From assembly GCF_000715505.1 (NCBI RefSeq), contig NZ_JHEH01000007.1, positions 62,001 through 126,000 of the forward strand: a stretch of DNA of 64,000 bases, written 5' to 3'. Shown here piece by piece: positions 29,086 to 40,162 of this stretch; the stretch's first letter is position 1; each line of letters begins with the position of its first letter. The notes under the pieces are model-generated. The model searched no databases and had not been told where the DNA came from. It worked only from the letters and a program-made list of their open reading frames with translations. This DNA is from Thioclava dalianensis. GTDB taxonomy: Bacteria > Pseudomonadota > Alphaproteobacteria > Rhodobacterales > Rhodobacteraceae. A program made the position numbers and the translations under genes.

Positions 29086-32000
29086 ACCTCTTCGACCTCG
29101 GCCACCCCGCGCAGGCTTCGCAGCGCGCCTTTGACCTGCGGATTGACCGGAAAGTCGCGCCCTGCTGCAATCGTGTAGCGGCAGTTGCGGTCGGGATCAT
29201 AGACCATGAAGCGCACCGGGCCGCGCGAGCGGATCTTGCCCTCCTGCTCGATCCGGCCCAGCAGCGAGGCGATTGAGCCCAGCGCGCCAGCATCATCGAC
29301 ATGGATCAGCAATCCAGAGGAGCCCGCATCCGCCGTGGCTTTCTCGACCGGCTGGGCCGAGGAGGCGACCATCCGCACCGACTCGCCATCGACCTCCACC
29401 TTGACGGTCAACACCAGCAGATTGCCGGTCTCAAGCACATCGCGGCAGGCCTCCAGCGCTTCGGACCAGAAGGCCACCTCATAGGGGCCCGAGGCATCGG
29501 ACAGCGCCACGAAGGCAAAACGATTGCCCTTGGCCGATTTCTTCTCGCGCACCGAAGCGACCTCGCCCGCGATCTTGGTGACGAAGGGACCGCCCACCGC
29601 CTTGCGCTGCACGTCCTCCCAGCTCAGCACGTTCTTGCGCTTGAGCGCGGGGAGGTAATCCTCAATCGGGTGGCCCGAGAGGTAAAAGCCGATGGCCTTG
29701 TGCTCTTCGGACAGCCGCTCGCCCGGCAACCAGTCATCGGTATCGGCCAGACGCGGCGGCGGCAGATCGTCGCCCGCCTCACCAAAGAGCGACACCTGCG
29801 CAGAATCGCGCGCCTCGATCACGGCCCCCGACCACGCCATCAGCGATTCGAGCGACTCAAAGACCCGTTTGCGGTTCGGATCGAGCAGATCGAACGCCCC
29901 GGCCCGCGCCAGCATCTCAAGCGGGCGCTTGCCCACACGTTTCATATCGACCCGGCGCGCGAAATCGAACAGATCGGCAAACGCGCCGCCTGCCTCGCGC
30001 GCATCCACGATCATCTGCATCGCATCCGAGCCCACATTCTTGAGCGCGCCCAGCGCGTAGACCAGTTTTTGATCGACGACATCGAAGCTTGCGAGCGAGC
30101 GGTTGACGCAGGGCGGGATAATCTCGATCCCGAGCTTTTTCTGCACCTCATCGGCATAGACGGCCAGCTTTTCAGTCAGGTGAATATCGCAATTCATCAC
30201 CCCGCCCATGAACTCGACGGCATGGTTGGCCTTCAGCCACCCGGTGTAATAGCTGACCACGGCATAGGCAGCCGCGTGGGATTTGTTGAAGCCGTAATTG
30301 GCGAATTTCTCCAGAAGGTCGAAGACCTCCGAGGCTTTCTTCTTCTCGACGCCGTTCTTGGCCGCACCCGCCTCGAATTTCGGGCGTTCGGCATCCATGG
30401 CTTCCTTGATCTTCTTACCCATCGCGCGGCGCAGCAGATCCGCGCCGCCGAGCGAGTAGCCCGCCATGACCTGCGCGATCTGCATCACCTGTTCCTGATA
30501 AACGATGATGCCTTGGGTTTCCTCAAGGATATGGTCGATGGTGGGATGGACCGAGGTGATCTTCTTGATCCCGTTCTTGACCTCGCAATAGGTCGGGATG
30601 TTCTCCATCGGGCCGGGACGATACAGCGCCACCAGCGCCACGATATCCTCGATACAGGTGGGCTTCATCTGGCGCAGCGCCGATTTCATGCCCTCCGATT
30701 CCACCTGGAACACCGCGACGGTCTTGGCGGCGGCATAGAGCTCGTAGGTCTTCTTGTCATCGAGCGGGATCAGGTTGATCTGGTTCTCAGCGCCCTCGGC
30801 GGGCTGATACAGCTGGTTGCCCTGCGCATCGACATGCAGCGGGCGGCCCGATTTGAAGATCAGATTCATCGCCGATTGCACGACGGTCAGCGTCTTGAGG
30901 CCAAGAAAGTCGAACTTCACAAGCCCCGCCTGCTCGACCCATTTCATGTTGAACTGGGTGGCGGGCATATCCGAGCGCGGATCTTGATAGAGCGGCACCA
31001 GCTCGTCGATGGGCCGGTCGCCGATCACGACACCGGCGGCGTGGGTCGAGGCGTTGCGCAACAGCCCCTCGATCGCCTTTGCGTAATCGAGCAGCCGCGC
31101 GACCACCTCTTCATTGCGCGCAGCCTCACGCAGACGCGGCTCATCGGCCAGCGCCTTTTCGATCGAGACCGGCTTGACCCCTTCAACCGGGATCATCTTG
31201 GAGAGCTTGTCGACCTGTCCATAGCTCATCTGCAAGACCCGGCCCACATCCCGCACCGCCGCCTTGGACAACAGCGCGCCGAAGGTGATGATCTGGCCCA
31301 CCTTGTCGCGACCGTATTTATCTTGCACGTAGCGGATCACCTCTTCGCGGCGATCCATGCAGAAGTCGATGTCGAAGTCGGGCATCGAGACACGTTCGGG
31401 GTTCAGGAACCGCTCGAAAAGCAGCGAGTAGCGCAGCGGATCAAGGTCGGTGATGGTCAGCGCATAGGCCACAAGGCTACCCGCCCCCGAGCCCCGACCC
31501 GGACCGACCGGAATGTCGTGCTCCTTGGCCCATTTGATGAAATCGGCCACGATCAGGAAATAACCCGGAAAGCCCATCTGCTCGATGATTCCCAGCTCGA
31601 ATTGCAGCCGCGCCTCATATTCGGCGACCGGCACCGCATGCTCGATCACCGCAAGCCGGTCGCGCAGTCCTTCATTGGCCTGACGACGCAGTTCCTCGAT
31701 CTCGTCATCGGCGAATTTCGGCAAGATCGGATCGCGGCGATAGGTGGCAAAAGCACAGCGCCGCGCGATCTCGACCGAATTCTCAATCGCCTCGGGCAGA
31801 TCGGCGAACAACGCCACCATCTCGCCCTCGGATTTAAAGTAATGCTGAGGTGTCAGGCGGCGGCGCGGCTGTGCCTGATCGACATAGGCCCCCTCGGCGA
31901 TGCAGATCATCGCATCATGCGCCTCGTAGATCGACGCTTTGGGGAAATAGACATCATTGGTCGCAACCAGCGGCAACCCGATCTCATAGGCCCATTCGAC

Positions 32001-32585
32001 GAAAGGCCGCTCGGTCACGGCCTCCGCCTCGGGCAGCGCGCCGCCCTCGCCCGGATGGCGCTGCAATTCGACGTAAAGCCGTGTCGGATAGATCGCCGCG
32101 AGCCGCTCCAGAAGGGCGCGCGCGGAGTCCGTCTTGCCGTCGCGGATCAACCGCCCGACCGGGCCGTCCGACCCGCCGCTGAGACAGATCAGCCCCTCGC
32201 TATAGCGCTCCAGCTCCTCGATTGTGACCTGCACCTGCGCCCCGTGCTTGTCGAGATAGAGGCACGAGTTGAGCTTCATCAGGTTCTCATAGCCCCGCTC
32301 GCTCTGCGCGAGCAGCACAACAGGCGCGGGCGCGCGCGGGCGCTCCCCGGGCTGCACGGGGTCATATTCGACCGAGACCTGACAGCCAATGATCGGCTGC
32401 AACCCCGCCCCCTGCGCGGTCACGGAAAATTCCAGCGCAGCGAACATGTTATTGGTATCGGTGACGGCGACGGCAGGCATTTTCGCCGCCTCGCACATCT
32501 TCACGAGCTTCTTGGCGGGCACCGCACCCTCGAGCAAAGAGTACTCGGTATGGACGCGCAGATGAATGAATCGGGGGCTGGTCAT
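29082..32585 (-). CDS. dnaE: DNA polymerase III alpha subunit
   Basis: The replicative polymerase. The 1167-residue chain starts [20 protein letters not shown], the PHP domain. The palm aspartates are D403 and D405 in [13 protein letters not shown], with [16 protein letters not shown] just before. A finger/tau-contact region, helix-hairpin-helix and an OB fold ([20 protein letters not shown]) follow. The start at 32585 is the family's conserved one; the longer reading upstream is antisense to xdhA. No other replication gene is nearby. Confidence 0.97.
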   Translation of the reverse strand: MTSPRFIHLRVHTEYSLLEGAVPAKKLVKMCEAAKMPAVAVTDTNNMFAALEFSVTAQGAGLQPIIGCQVSVEYDPVQPGERPRAPAPVVLLAQSERGYENLMKLNSCLYLDKHGAQVQVTIEELERYSEGLICLSGGSDGPVGRLIRDGKTDSARALLERLAAIYPTRLYVELQRHPGEGGALPEAEAVTERPFVEWAYEIGLPLVATNDVYFPKASIYEAHDAMICIAEGAYVDQAQPRRRLTPQHYFKSEGEMVALFADLPEAIENSVEIARRCAFATYRRDPILPKFADDEIEELRRQANEGLRDRLAVIEHAVPVAEYEARLQFELGIIEQMGFPGYFLIVADFIKWAKEHDIPVGPGRGSGAGSLVAYALTITDLDPLRYSLLFERFLNPERVSMPDFDIDFCMDRREEVIRYVQDKYGRDKVGQIITFGALLSKAAVRDVGRVLQMSYGQVDKLSKMIPVEGVKPVSIEKALADEPRLREAARNEEVVARLLDYAKAIEGLLRNASTHAAGVVIGDRPIDELVPLYQDPRSDMPATQFNMKWVEQAGLVKFDFLGLKTLTVVQSAMNLIFKSGRPLHVDAQGNQLYQPAEGAENQINLIPLDDKKTYELYAAAKTVAVFQVESEGMKSALRQMKPTCIEDIVALVALYRPGPMENIPTYCEVKNGIKKITSVHPTIDHILEETQGIIVYQEQVMQIAQVMAGYSLGGADLLRRAMGKKIKEAMDAERPKFEAGAAKNGVEKKKASEVFDLLEKFANYGFNKSHAAAYAVVSYYTGWLKANHAVEFMGGVMNCDIHLTEKLAVYADEVQKKLGIEIIPPCVNRSLASFDVVDQKLVYALGALKNVGSDAMQMIVDAREAGGAFADLFDFARRVDMKRVGKRPLEMLARAGAFDLLDPNRKRVFESLESLMAWSGAVIEARDSAQVSLFGEAGDDLPPPRLADTDDWLPGERLSEEHKAIGFYLSGHPIEDYLPALKRKNVLSWEDVQRKAVGGPFVTKIAGEVASVREKKSAKGNRFAFVALSDASGPYEVAFWSEALEACRDVLETGNLLVLTVKVEVDGESVRMVASSAQPVEKATADAGSSGLLIHVDDAGALGSIASLLGRIEQEGKIRSRGPVRFMVYDPDRNCRYTIAAGRDFPVNPQVKGALRSLRGVAEVEEV

Positions 32586-32867
32586 GGCGCCAAGATAGGG
32601 GGGCGGCGCTGCGACGAAAAGCACCAATCCGCACCTCAGCGCCTGTGCGCCGCGCTGACCGGGCGGCAGCGCGCCCAGTGCCGCGCCGGAACACGCAGCC
32701 AACGCCCAAAAAGTAACCCAATGCTGACGCTGCGGGCACAATCGGCCACTCGCCCCTTGCCAAGCGCGCCCCGCATCGGCTTTGCTGGCCAACGGGTCGC
32801 CTGCTCTACGCCGCATCGAGCGGGCGTGCCCGGATTGGGACACAGGGTAACGCGGCGGATTAAGTCC
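32586..32867. other. Divergent intergenic region dnaE / xdhA
   Basis: This 282-base stretch should carry the promoters of dnaE (minus) and of the xdh operon (plus). No sigma-70-like pair, dyad or small ORF stands out clearly enough to annotate. The xdhA start at 32868 has only a GGCGGATTAAGTCC leader, a weak ribosome site. Confidence 0.3.
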
Positions 32868-34274
32868 ATGGAGATTTCGTTTCTTCTCAACGGAGAAACC
32901 CGGCGCGTCGTGATCAGCGATCCGACCCAGAGCGTGCTTGACTGGCTGCGTGCCGAAGGCCTCACCGGAACCAAGGAAGGCTGCAACGAGGGCGATTGCG
33001 GCGCCTGCTCGGTGATCGTCACCGATCACGACGGCGCACACCCCCTCAATGCCTGCCTGATGATGATGCCCCATCTGCAGGGCCGCGCCCTGCGTACGAT
33101 TGAAGGGATCACGGGCCCTGCGGGCGCGCTGCACCCGGTCCAGCAGGCGATGATCGACCATCACGGCTCGCAATGCGGCTTTTGCACGCCGGGCATCGTG
33201 GTGAGCTTGGCTGCGGCCCATCTCAATGGCCAAAGCGATTACGACGATCAGCTTGCAGGCAACCTGTGCCGCTGCACCGGCTACGCCCCGATCATCCGCG
33301 CCGCCGAGACGGCCAAAACCGCGCCTGTCCCGGACTGGATGCACGATACTCCTTTCACCTTGGATCAAGTATCTTCGGGGGGAACGGTCGCGGCGCCAGC
33401 CGAGGCCGTGGGGGGCAGACAGCCCCCCTTCCTGCCCGCCGATGCGGATGCGCTGGCCCGCTGGTATCGCGCCCATCCCGATGCCACGCTGATTGCAGGC
33501 GCGACCGATGTCGGGCTTTGGGTGACCAAGCAATTGCGGACGCTGGAGCCGGTGGCCTTTCTGGGCCAATGCCGGGATCTGCAGCAGATCGACGAGACGC
33601 CTGAGAGCTATGTGATCGGGGCCGGGGTGACGATTGCGGCGCTGCGCGCGGCGATGGAGGGCCCCTATCCCGCGCTGGCGGGACTGCTTCGCCGTTTCGC
33701 CTCCGAGCAAATTCGTCAGGCCGCGACAATCGGCGGCAATATCGCCAATGGCTCGCCCATTGGCGATGGCGCGCCTGCGCTCATCGCATTGGGGGCGCGG
33801 CTCACGCTGCGCCTTGGCGATACGCGCCGTGATCTGCCGCTTGAAGACTTCTTCCTTGAATACGGCAAACAAGACCGCCAGCCCGGCGAATTCGTCGAGA
33901 GCATCACCCTGCCCAAGGGCGTCACGGGGCTCGCCTGCTACAAGCTCTCGAAACGGTTCGATCAGGATATCTCTGCCGTCTGCGGCTGCTTCAATCTTGA
34001 GATCACCGAAGGTCAGATCCGCGCCGCGCGCATCGCCTTTGGCGGCATGGCGGGGATCCCCAAACGCGCCGCAGCTCTGGAGGCCGCCCTGACCGGGCAG
34101 CCCTTCACCGAAGCGGCGCTCACCGCCGCCCTGCCCGCCCTTGCACAGGATTTCGAGCCGCTCTCGGATATGCGCGCCTCGGATCACTACCGGATGGCTG
34201 CCGCGCGCGGGATGGTGCTGCGCTATCTGCATGAGGCGCAGGGCGCGCCCTCGATCCTTGAGGTGCAGCCATGA
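32868..34274 (+). CDS. xdhA: Xanthine dehydrogenase small subunit (Fe-S/FAD)
   Basis: XdhA carries two [2Fe-2S] clusters and FAD and passes electrons from the molybdenum site on XdhB to NAD+. Cluster cysteines are C39, C44, C47, C63 and C103, C106, C134, C136, nearly the numbering of R. capsulatus XdhA. The FAD domain has [14 protein letters not shown] and [13 protein letters not shown]. Length is 468. Residues 161-187, between the Fe-S and FAD domains, are encoded by an in-frame 78-bp repeat (33351-33428) whose Gly/Ala/Pro composition differs from its surroundings. It overlaps xdhB by 4 bases. Confidence 0.96.
   Translation: MEISFLLNGETRRVVISDPTQSVLDWLRAEGLTGTKEGCNEGDCGACSVIVTDHDGAHPLNACLMMMPHLQGRALRTIEGITGPAGALHPVQQAMIDHHGSQCGFCTPGIVVSLAAAHLNGQSDYDDQLAGNLCRCTGYAPIIRAAETAKTAPVPDWMHDTPFTLDQVSSGGTVAAPAEAVGGRQPPFLPADADALARWYRAHPDATLIAGATDVGLWVTKQLRTLEPVAFLGQCRDLQQIDETPESYVIGAGVTIAALRAAMEGPYPALAGLLRRFASEQIRQAATIGGNIANGSPIGDGAPALIALGARLTLRLGDTRRDLPLEDFFLEYGKQDRQPGEFVESITLPKGVTGLACYKLSKRFDQDISAVCGCFNLEITEGQIRAARIAFGGMAGIPKRAAALEAALTGQPFTEAALTAALPALAQDFEPLSDMRASDHYRMAAARGMVLRYLHEAQGAPSILEVQP
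33351..33428 (-). repeat. 78-bp hairpin repeat inserted in frame in xdhA
   Basis: On the minus strand: GGGGGGC-TGTCT-GCCCCCC, a variable middle, then CCCCCCGAAGATACTTG and ATCCAAGGTGAAAGG. It aligns without gaps to the xdhB copy (35413-35490), about 57 of 78 positions identical, with both ends best conserved. It encodes XdhA residues 162-187 in the linker between domains and keeps the frame (26 codons). Confidence 0.75.
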
Positions 34275-36625
34275 GCGTCGGTTCCACCCGCCCCCACGAG
34301 TCCGCCCGCCTCCATGTCACCGGCGCGGCCCGCTATGTCGATGACATCCCGACGCCTGCGGGCACGTTGCATCTGGCCTTCGGCCTGTCAGACAAACCGC
34401 ATGCCGATCTGACCGCTCTCGATCTCGACGCGGTGCGCACAGCGCCCGGCGTCGTGGCGGTGCTGACCGCCGCCGATATGCCCTTTGCCAACAACGCCTC
34501 GCCCGCACCCGATCCCGAACCGGTACTGGCCGAGGGCACGGTGCATTACGTGGGCCAACCGATCTTTCTGGTCGCGGCCACCAGCCATATTGCCGCGCGC
34601 AAGGCGGCGCGGCTGGCCAAGATCACCTATGCCCCGCGCCCCGCGATCCTGACGGTCGAAGAGGCGCTCGCGGCCGACAGCCATTTCGAGGGCGCGCCGG
34701 TGATCTGGGCGCGCGGCGATGTGCAAGCCGCGTTTGGCCGTGCCGTGCATCAGGTCGAGGGCCGCCTCGATATCGGCGGGCAGGAGCATTTCTACCTTGA
34801 GGGTCAGGCCGCACTCGCGCTGCCCGACGATCCGGGCATGGTGATCCGCTGCTCAAGCCAACACCCGACCGAGATCCAGCATAAGGTGGCCGACGCCTTG
34901 GGCTGTGCGATGCATGACGTGCGCGTCGAGATGCGCCGGATGGGCGGCGGCTTTGGCGGCAAGGAGAGCCAAGGCAATGCGCTCGCGGTGGCCTGCGCGG
35001 TGGCAGCACGCCTGACCGGACGGCCCTGCAAGATGCGCTATGACCGCGACGACGATATGACGATCACCGGAAAGCGGCACGATTTTCAGGTGCGCTACCG
35101 GCTCGGCGCCGATGCGCAGGGCCGGATCGTGGCCGCCGAGTTCACCCATCTCGCGCGCTGCGGCTGGTCGCCCGATCTCAGCCTGCCGGTCTGCGACCGC
35201 GCGATGCTGCATGCCGACAGTTCGTATTTCCTGCCCAATATCCGCGTCGAGAGCCACCGGCTGCGCACCAACACCCAATCCGCCACCGCCTTTCGGGGCT
35301 TTGGCGGGCCGCAGGGGATGCTCGCGACCGAGGCAGCGCTTGATCACCTCGCCCATGTGATGGGGCGCGATCCGCTCGAAATCCGGCGGCTCAATTACTA
35401 CACCGAGCGGTCGGGGGGCCGTCTGCCCCCCGCGGACAAGGCCGATGCCTTGCCCGCCCCCCCCGAAGATATTTCGACCAAGGCGAAGATGCAGACCACG
35501 CCCTATGGCCAGCCGGTCGAGGATTTCATTCTGCACGGCCTGACGCAGGATCTGCTGGCGCGTTCGGATTACGCGGCGCGGCGCACGGCAGTGGATCACT
35601 GGAATGCGCGCAATCCGATCTTGAAGAAGGGTATCGCCTTCTCGCCGGTGAAATTCGGGATCTCCTTCACGCTCACCCATCTCAATCAGGCGGGCGCGCT
35701 GGTCCATGTTTATTCCGACGGCTCGATCCAGCTCAATCACGGCGGGACCGAGATGGGACAAGGGCTGCATCAAAAGATCTGTCAGATCGCAGCGAGCGTC
35801 TTTGGCGTGGACGATAGCGGCGTGCGGATCACGGCGACCGCCACCGACAAAGTGCCCAACACCTCGGCCACGGCGGCCTCGTCGGGGGCCGATCTCAACG
35901 GGATGGCGATCAAGGCTGCCTGCGAGACGATCCGGGGGCGGCTTGCGGAGGTCTTTGCCGGTGAGGTCGGTTGTGAGGTCGCAGCGGTCGATTTCGCCGA
36001 TGGGATGCTGCGCGCGGGGGCCCAAGAGCTGCCTTTCAAGCAGGTCGTCAAGCGGGCCTATGAAACGCGCGTTTCGCTGTCCTCGACGGGTTTCTACGCG
36101 ACGCCAAAGCTCAGCTGGGACCGGCTCAAGGGGCAAGGTCGACCGTTTTTCTATTTCGCCTATGGCGCGGCGGTGAGCGAGGTGGTGATCGACACGTTGA
36201 CCGGCGAGAACCGGATCCTGCGCTGCGATATCTTGCATGATGCAGGGAGCTCTCTGAACCCCGCGATTGATATCGGGCAGATCGAGGGCGGCTATGTGCA
36301 GGGCGCGGGCTGGCTCACCACCGAAGAGCTGGTCTGGGACGATGCAGGACGGCTGCGCACCCATGCGCCCTCGACCTACAAGATCCCGGCCTGTTCGGAT
36401 CGGCCGGGGGTTTTCAACGTGGCGCTTTGGGATGAGCCGAACCGCGAGGAGACGGTGTTTCGCTCCAAGGCGACGGGCGAGCCGCCCTTCATGCTGGCGA
36501 TCTCGGCGTGGCTGGCGCTCAGCGATGCCTGCCGGGCTTGCGGCCCCGAATGGCCCGATCTGCAAACGCCCGCCACGCCCGAGGCGGTGCTGGCGGCTGT
36601 GCAGCGTGCGCGGGGTACGCCATGA
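34271..36625 (+). CDS. xdhB: Xanthine dehydrogenase large subunit (molybdopterin)
   Basis: The 784-residue molybdenum subunit oxidises hypoxanthine and xanthine to urate. Molybdopterin-contact and active-site motifs are visible: [35 protein letters not shown] and the catalytic base E737 in [11 protein letters not shown] (E730 in R. capsulatus). Residues 381-407, after LNYYTER, come from an in-frame repeat (35413-35490) and read as a Pro/Ala/Lys-rich loop. Overlaps xdhA and xdhC by 4 bases each. Confidence 0.96.
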   Translation: MSVGSTRPHESARLHVTGAARYVDDIPTPAGTLHLAFGLSDKPHADLTALDLDAVRTAPGVVAVLTAADMPFANNASPAPDPEPVLAEGTVHYVGQPIFLVAATSHIAARKAARLAKITYAPRPAILTVEEALAADSHFEGAPVIWARGDVQAAFGRAVHQVEGRLDIGGQEHFYLEGQAALALPDDPGMVIRCSSQHPTEIQHKVADALGCAMHDVRVEMRRMGGGFGGKESQGNALAVACAVAARLTGRPCKMRYDRDDDMTITGKRHDFQVRYRLGADAQGRIVAAEFTHLARCGWSPDLSLPVCDRAMLHADSSYFLPNIRVESHRLRTNTQSATAFRGFGGPQGMLATEAALDHLAHVMGRDPLEIRRLNYYTERSGGRLPPADKADALPAPPEDISTKAKMQTTPYGQPVEDFILHGLTQDLLARSDYAARRTAVDHWNARNPILKKGIAFSPVKFGISFTLTHLNQAGALVHVYSDGSIQLNHGGTEMGQGLHQKICQIAASVFGVDDSGVRITATATDKVPNTSATAASSGADLNGMAIKAACETIRGRLAEVFAGEVGCEVAAVDFADGMLRAGAQELPFKQVVKRAYETRVSLSSTGFYATPKLSWDRLKGQGRPFFYFAYGAAVSEVVIDTLTGENRILRCDILHDAGSSLNPAIDIGQIEGGYVQGAGWLTTEELVWDDAGRLRTHAPSTYKIPACSDRPGVFNVALWDEPNREETVFRSKATGEPPFMLAISAWLALSDACRACGPEWPDLQTPATPEAVLAAVQRARGTP
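35413..35490 (+). repeat. 78-bp hairpin repeat inserted in frame in xdhB
   Basis: On the plus strand: GGGGGGC-CGTCT-GCCCCCC (7-bp stem, 5-base loop), a 30-base variable middle, then CCCCCCCCGAAGATATTTCG and ACCAAGGCGAAG. It is the same element as in xdhA but in the opposite orientation relative to the gene. It spans XdhB residues 381-407 and does not break the frame. Confidence 0.75.
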
Positions 36626-37572
36626 GCCTCGATCCCGCCTATCTCACCCGGATGATCTCGGCGCACGGGCCCTTCACCCGCGTCGTGGTGGCGCGCGCAC
36701 AGGGTTCGACCCCGCGAGAGGAAGGCGCCGCGATGCTGGTCTGGCCCGACCGGATCGTGGGCACGATCGGTGGCGGCGCGCTGGAACTGGCCGCGATCAC
36801 TGCCGCCCGCGCGGGACGCTCGGGCTTTGAGGCCGTGCCGCTTGGCCCTGCGATGGGGCAATGCTGCGGAGGCGCAGTCACGCTGGGCTACGAGGCATGG
36901 GACAGCGCGCGCATCGCGCAGGTCCAAGGCGACTGGCATGCCCGCGCATTGGGCCGCACACTGGGCCGCACGGAGGCGATGCCGCTGGCGGTCACCCGTG
37001 CGCTGGCGCGGGCGCGCGACAGGGGTGCCGTGCCGCCGATGATGATCGAGGGCTGGCTGATCGAGCGCGTGGCCCCGCCGCCGCTGCCGCTTTGGATCTG
37101 GGGGGCGGGTCATGTCGGTCGGGCGCTTGTGAACGTGATGCAGCCGCTGCCTGATCTCGCGATTCATTGGGCCGACAGCCATGCAGAGCGGTTTCCCGAC
37201 ACGATCCCCGAGGGCATCACGCCGCTGATCGCGGAGAACCCGGCGACGCTGGCATCTTTGGCGCCGCGCCACGCGCATCACCTTGTGCTGACCTATTCGC
37301 ATGCGCTGGATCTCGATCTGTGCCATCGGTTGCTGAGCCATGGCTTCGGCGCCCTAGGGCTGATCGGATCGGCGACGAAATGGGCACGGTTTCGCAAACG
37401 TCTTGCGGCACTTGGCCATACGGATGCACAAATTTTGCGCATTGCCTGCCCGATAGGCGATCCTTCCCTTGGGAAGCACCCTCAGGCCATTGCCTTGAGC
37501 GTTGCGAGCGCGCTAGTGAGAGAGCAGAATGCAGTGCAGACTGCCAGTGAAAGAGGGATGCGCGCCGGGTGA
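36622..37572 (+). CDS. xdhC: Xanthine dehydrogenase accessory protein XdhC
   Basis: XdhC binds molybdenum cofactor, promotes its sulfuration and delivers it to XdhB. The 316-residue protein shows the N-terminal domain (VVVARAQGSTPREEGAAM, IGGGALE, and the Cys pair in MGQCCGGAV) and a C-terminal NAD-like Rossmann fold with LWIWGAGHVGRALV. The ATG at 36622 overlaps the xdhB stop. Its own stop overlaps the GTG start of the ABC ATPase. Confidence 0.95.
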   Translation: MSLDPAYLTRMISAHGPFTRVVVARAQGSTPREEGAAMLVWPDRIVGTIGGGALELAAITAARAGRSGFEAVPLGPAMGQCCGGAVTLGYEAWDSARIAQVQGDWHARALGRTLGRTEAMPLAVTRALARARDRGAVPPMMIEGWLIERVAPPPLPLWIWGAGHVGRALVNVMQPLPDLAIHWADSHAERFPDTIPEGITPLIAENPATLASLAPRHAHHLVLTYSHALDLDLCHRLLSHGFGALGLIGSATKWARFRKRLAALGHTDAQILRIACPIGDPSLGKHPQAIALSVASALVREQNAVQTASERGMRAG

Positions 37573-39083
37573 GCGAGCTGTTGCAGATCGAGGGGCTGAC
37601 CAAGGCCTATCCCGGTGTCGTGGCCAATGACGACGTGGCGCTCGCTGTGGGCGAAGGCGAGGTGCATGCGCTTCTGGGCGAAAACGGCGCGGGCAAATCG
37701 ACCCTCGTCAAGATGCTCTACGGCTTGGTCAAACCCGACCGCGGCACGATGCGGTTTCGCGGTCAGGCCTTCACCCCCGCCGATCCGCGTGCGGCCCGCG
37801 CCGCCGGTGTCGCGATGGTGTTTCAGCATTTCTCTCTGTTTGAGGCGCTAAACGTCGCCGAGAATGTGGCGCTGGGGATGGAGACGCCACCGCCGATGCG
37901 TCAGCTGGCGGCGAAAATTCGTGAGATTTCGAATGATTACGGGTTGCCTCTGGATCCGGCGCGCCTTGTCGGGGATCTCTCTGCGGGCGAGCGTCAGCGC
38001 GTCGAGATTGTGCGCTGCCTGCTGCAAGATCCCAAGCTTCTGATCATGGATGAGCCGACCAGCGTGCTCACGCCGCAAGAGGTCGAGATCCTGTTCAAGA
38101 CCTTGCGCAAACTGTCCCAAGAGGGCACGGCGATCCTCTATATCTCTCATAAACTCGAAGAAATCCGGACCTTGTGCGATGGCGCGACCATCCTGCGTGG
38201 CGGCAAGGTCGTGGCCCATTGCAACCCGCGTGAGAAGACCGCGCGCGAGCTCGCCGAGCTGATGGTCGGGGGGGCGTTCAACGTCACTGACAGGGCCAAT
38301 CGGGAACTGGGCGATGTCGTGCTTGAGGCGCGCGGGCTGTCGCTGCCGCCGATGTCGCAATTCGGCCCCTCGCTCAAGGAGATCGGCTTTGAGTTGCGCG
38401 CGGGCGAGGTGCTGGGGATTGGCGGGGTGGCTGGGAACGGCCAGGAGGAATTGCTGGCCACGCTCTCGGGCGAGCGGGTGTCAGCGGCGGGCACGCTTTG
38501 GCTGCGCGGCCAAGATATCTCGGGACTGGGGCCGAACCCGCGCCGGGCGCGCGGCGTTCTGGCAGCCCCGGAGGAACGTCTGGGCCATGCCGCCGTGCCC
38601 GCGATGAGCCTCACCGAAAACGCCATTCTCACCGGCACCCTGCGCAAGAAACTGACGCGCAACGGCTTTGTCGATCAGGCCGCAGCCGAGCGCTTTGCGC
38701 AAGACGTCATCACCGGGTTCGACGTGCGCACGCCGGGCCCCCACGTGGCCGCGCGGGCGCTTTCGGGCGGCAATTTGCAGAAATTCGTCATCGGGCGCGA
38801 GGTTTTGCAGGCCCCTGAAGTGCTGATCGTGAACCAGCCGACCTGGGGCGTCGATGCCGCCGCCGCCGCCGCGATCCGGCAGGCGCTGCTGGATCTGGCC
38901 GCGAAAGGGGCTGCGGTGATCGTGATCAGTCAGGATCTCGACGAGTTGATGGAGGTCGCAGACCGGTTTGCCGCGCTCAATGAAGGCCGCCTAAGCGAAC
39001 CGCGTGCCACCAAGGGGCTGACGATCGAAGAGGTCGGCCTGATGCTTGGCGGGGCACACGGCATGCAGGAGGCACAGCTATGA
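37569..39083 (+). CDS. Nucleoside-type ABC importer, double ATPase
   Basis: A 504-residue protein with two ABC domains, like RbsA and the NupO/YufO purine-nucleoside ATPases. Domain 1 is complete: Walker A GENGAGKST, signature LSAGERQRVEI, Walker B LLIMDEPTS. Domain 2 has a degenerate Walker A (GVAGNGQEE), signature LSGGNLQKFVIGRE, and Walker B ending NQPTWGVD. The start is GTG, overlapping the xdhC stop. Being coupled to xdhABC, the transporter likely brings in purine nucleosides or bases for oxidation. Confidence 0.92.
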   Translation: MSELLQIEGLTKAYPGVVANDDVALAVGEGEVHALLGENGAGKSTLVKMLYGLVKPDRGTMRFRGQAFTPADPRAARAAGVAMVFQHFSLFEALNVAENVALGMETPPPMRQLAAKIREISNDYGLPLDPARLVGDLSAGERQRVEIVRCLLQDPKLLIMDEPTSVLTPQEVEILFKTLRKLSQEGTAILYISHKLEEIRTLCDGATILRGGKVVAHCNPREKTARELAELMVGGAFNVTDRANRELGDVVLEARGLSLPPMSQFGPSLKEIGFELRAGEVLGIGGVAGNGQEELLATLSGERVSAAGTLWLRGQDISGLGPNPRRARGVLAAPEERLGHAAVPAMSLTENAILTGTLRKKLTRNGFVDQAAAERFAQDVITGFDVRTPGPHVAARALSGGNLQKFVIGREVLQAPEVLIVNQPTWGVDAAAAAAIRQALLDLAAKGAAVIVISQDLDELMEVADRFAALNEGRLSEPRATKGLTIEEVGLMLGGAHGMQEAQL

Positions 39084-40162
39084 TCACCCTGATCCGCCGC
39101 CCCAACCCCTCGCGCTTTTGGAGCTATGCCACGCCGGTGGCCGCCGTGATCGCTACGATGATCGCGGGCGGGCTGCTGTTTGCACTGCTGGGAAAGCACC
39201 CGGTCGAGGCGATCCGTGTGATCTTTTACGAGCCGCTATTTGGCGAGAACGCCGCCTATTTCCGGGGCCAGCTTCTGGTCAAGGCAGGGCCGCTGGTGCT
39301 GATCGCCTGCGGGCTCGCGGTCGGGTTTCGCGCGGGCATCTGGAATATCGGGGCAGAGGGTCAGTATATCATGGGCGCGCTCGCCTCGGCATGGCTTGCG
39401 CTGCACATGTACCCGGCGGAAAGCCATTGGTTGTTTCCGGCCATGATCGTGCTGGGCGCCATTGGCGGGCTGTTATGGGCGATGATCCCGGCGCTGTTGA
39501 AGGTCTGGTTCGGCACCTCCGAAATCCTCGTATCGCTGATGTTGGTCTATGTGGCGGAAAACCTGCTGGCCTATATGGCCTTTGGCCCGCTCAAGAACCC
39601 CGAGGGTTATGGCTTTCCCGGTTCGCGCAATCTGCAAGACTACCCTTCGGCCCATAATGCCGAGCTGATCGCGGGCACGGGGTTGCATTGGGGCGTGGTG
39701 GCCGCATTGGTGGCCGTGATCTTCACCTATATCCTGATGCATCGCCATATCATGGGCTTTCGCATCCGCGTCGCGGGCGAGGCCCCGCGCGCGGCGCGCT
39801 TCGCAGGTGTGGTGCCTGCGCGGCTGGTGATGATCTCGCTGGGTTTTGCGGGTGCGCTGGCCGGGCTTGCGGGCATGTTCGAGGTGTCGGGACCGGCGGG
39901 CCAGATCACCGACAGTTTCAACGTGGGCTACGGCTTTACCGCGATTATCGTGGCCTTCCTCGGACGGCTGCATCCGGTGGGCATCCTGCTGGCGGGGCTG
40001 CTGATGGCGCTGACCTATATTGGCGGCGACATGGCGCAGCTGACGCTTGGCCTTCCCTCGGCGGCGATCCAGGTGTTTCAGGGGATGCTCCTGTTCTTCC
40101 TACTGGGCTTTGACGTGCTGACCAATTTCCGCGTGCGTCTGGGACGGAGGGCCGTGGCATGA
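39080..40162 (+). CDS. Nucleoside-type ABC importer permease 1
   Basis: A 360-residue BPD_transp_2-family permease with about nine membrane segments. Segments such as ACGLAVGFRAGIWNIGAEGQ and GFTAIIVAFLGRLHPVGI are typical of the larger of two permeases in BMP-dependent nucleoside importers (YufP/NupP type). Overlaps the ATPase gene by 4 bases and the following small membrane gene by 4 bases. Confidence 0.92.
   Translation: MITLIRRPNPSRFWSYATPVAAVIATMIAGGLLFALLGKHPVEAIRVIFYEPLFGENAAYFRGQLLVKAGPLVLIACGLAVGFRAGIWNIGAEGQYIMGALASAWLALHMYPAESHWLFPAMIVLGAIGGLLWAMIPALLKVWFGTSEILVSLMLVYVAENLLAYMAFGPLKNPEGYGFPGSRNLQDYPSAHNAELIAGTGLHWGVVAALVAVIFTYILMHRHIMGFRIRVAGEAPRAARFAGVVPARLVMISLGFAGALAGLAGMFEVSGPAGQITDSFNVGYGFTAIIVAFLGRLHPVGILLAGLLMALTYIGGDMAQLTLGLPSAAIQVFQGMLLFFLLGFDVLTNFRVRLGRRAVA

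Noticed and set aside
29301-32867. Long plus-strand open frame running in frame into xdhA
   Set aside because: It is antisense to dnaE without domain content. xdhA proper starts at 32868, where the ferredoxin-like fold begins.
32586-34232. N-terminal extension of DnaE on the minus strand
   Set aside because: The extension is antisense to xdhA and lacks homology; the conserved PHP start is at 32585.
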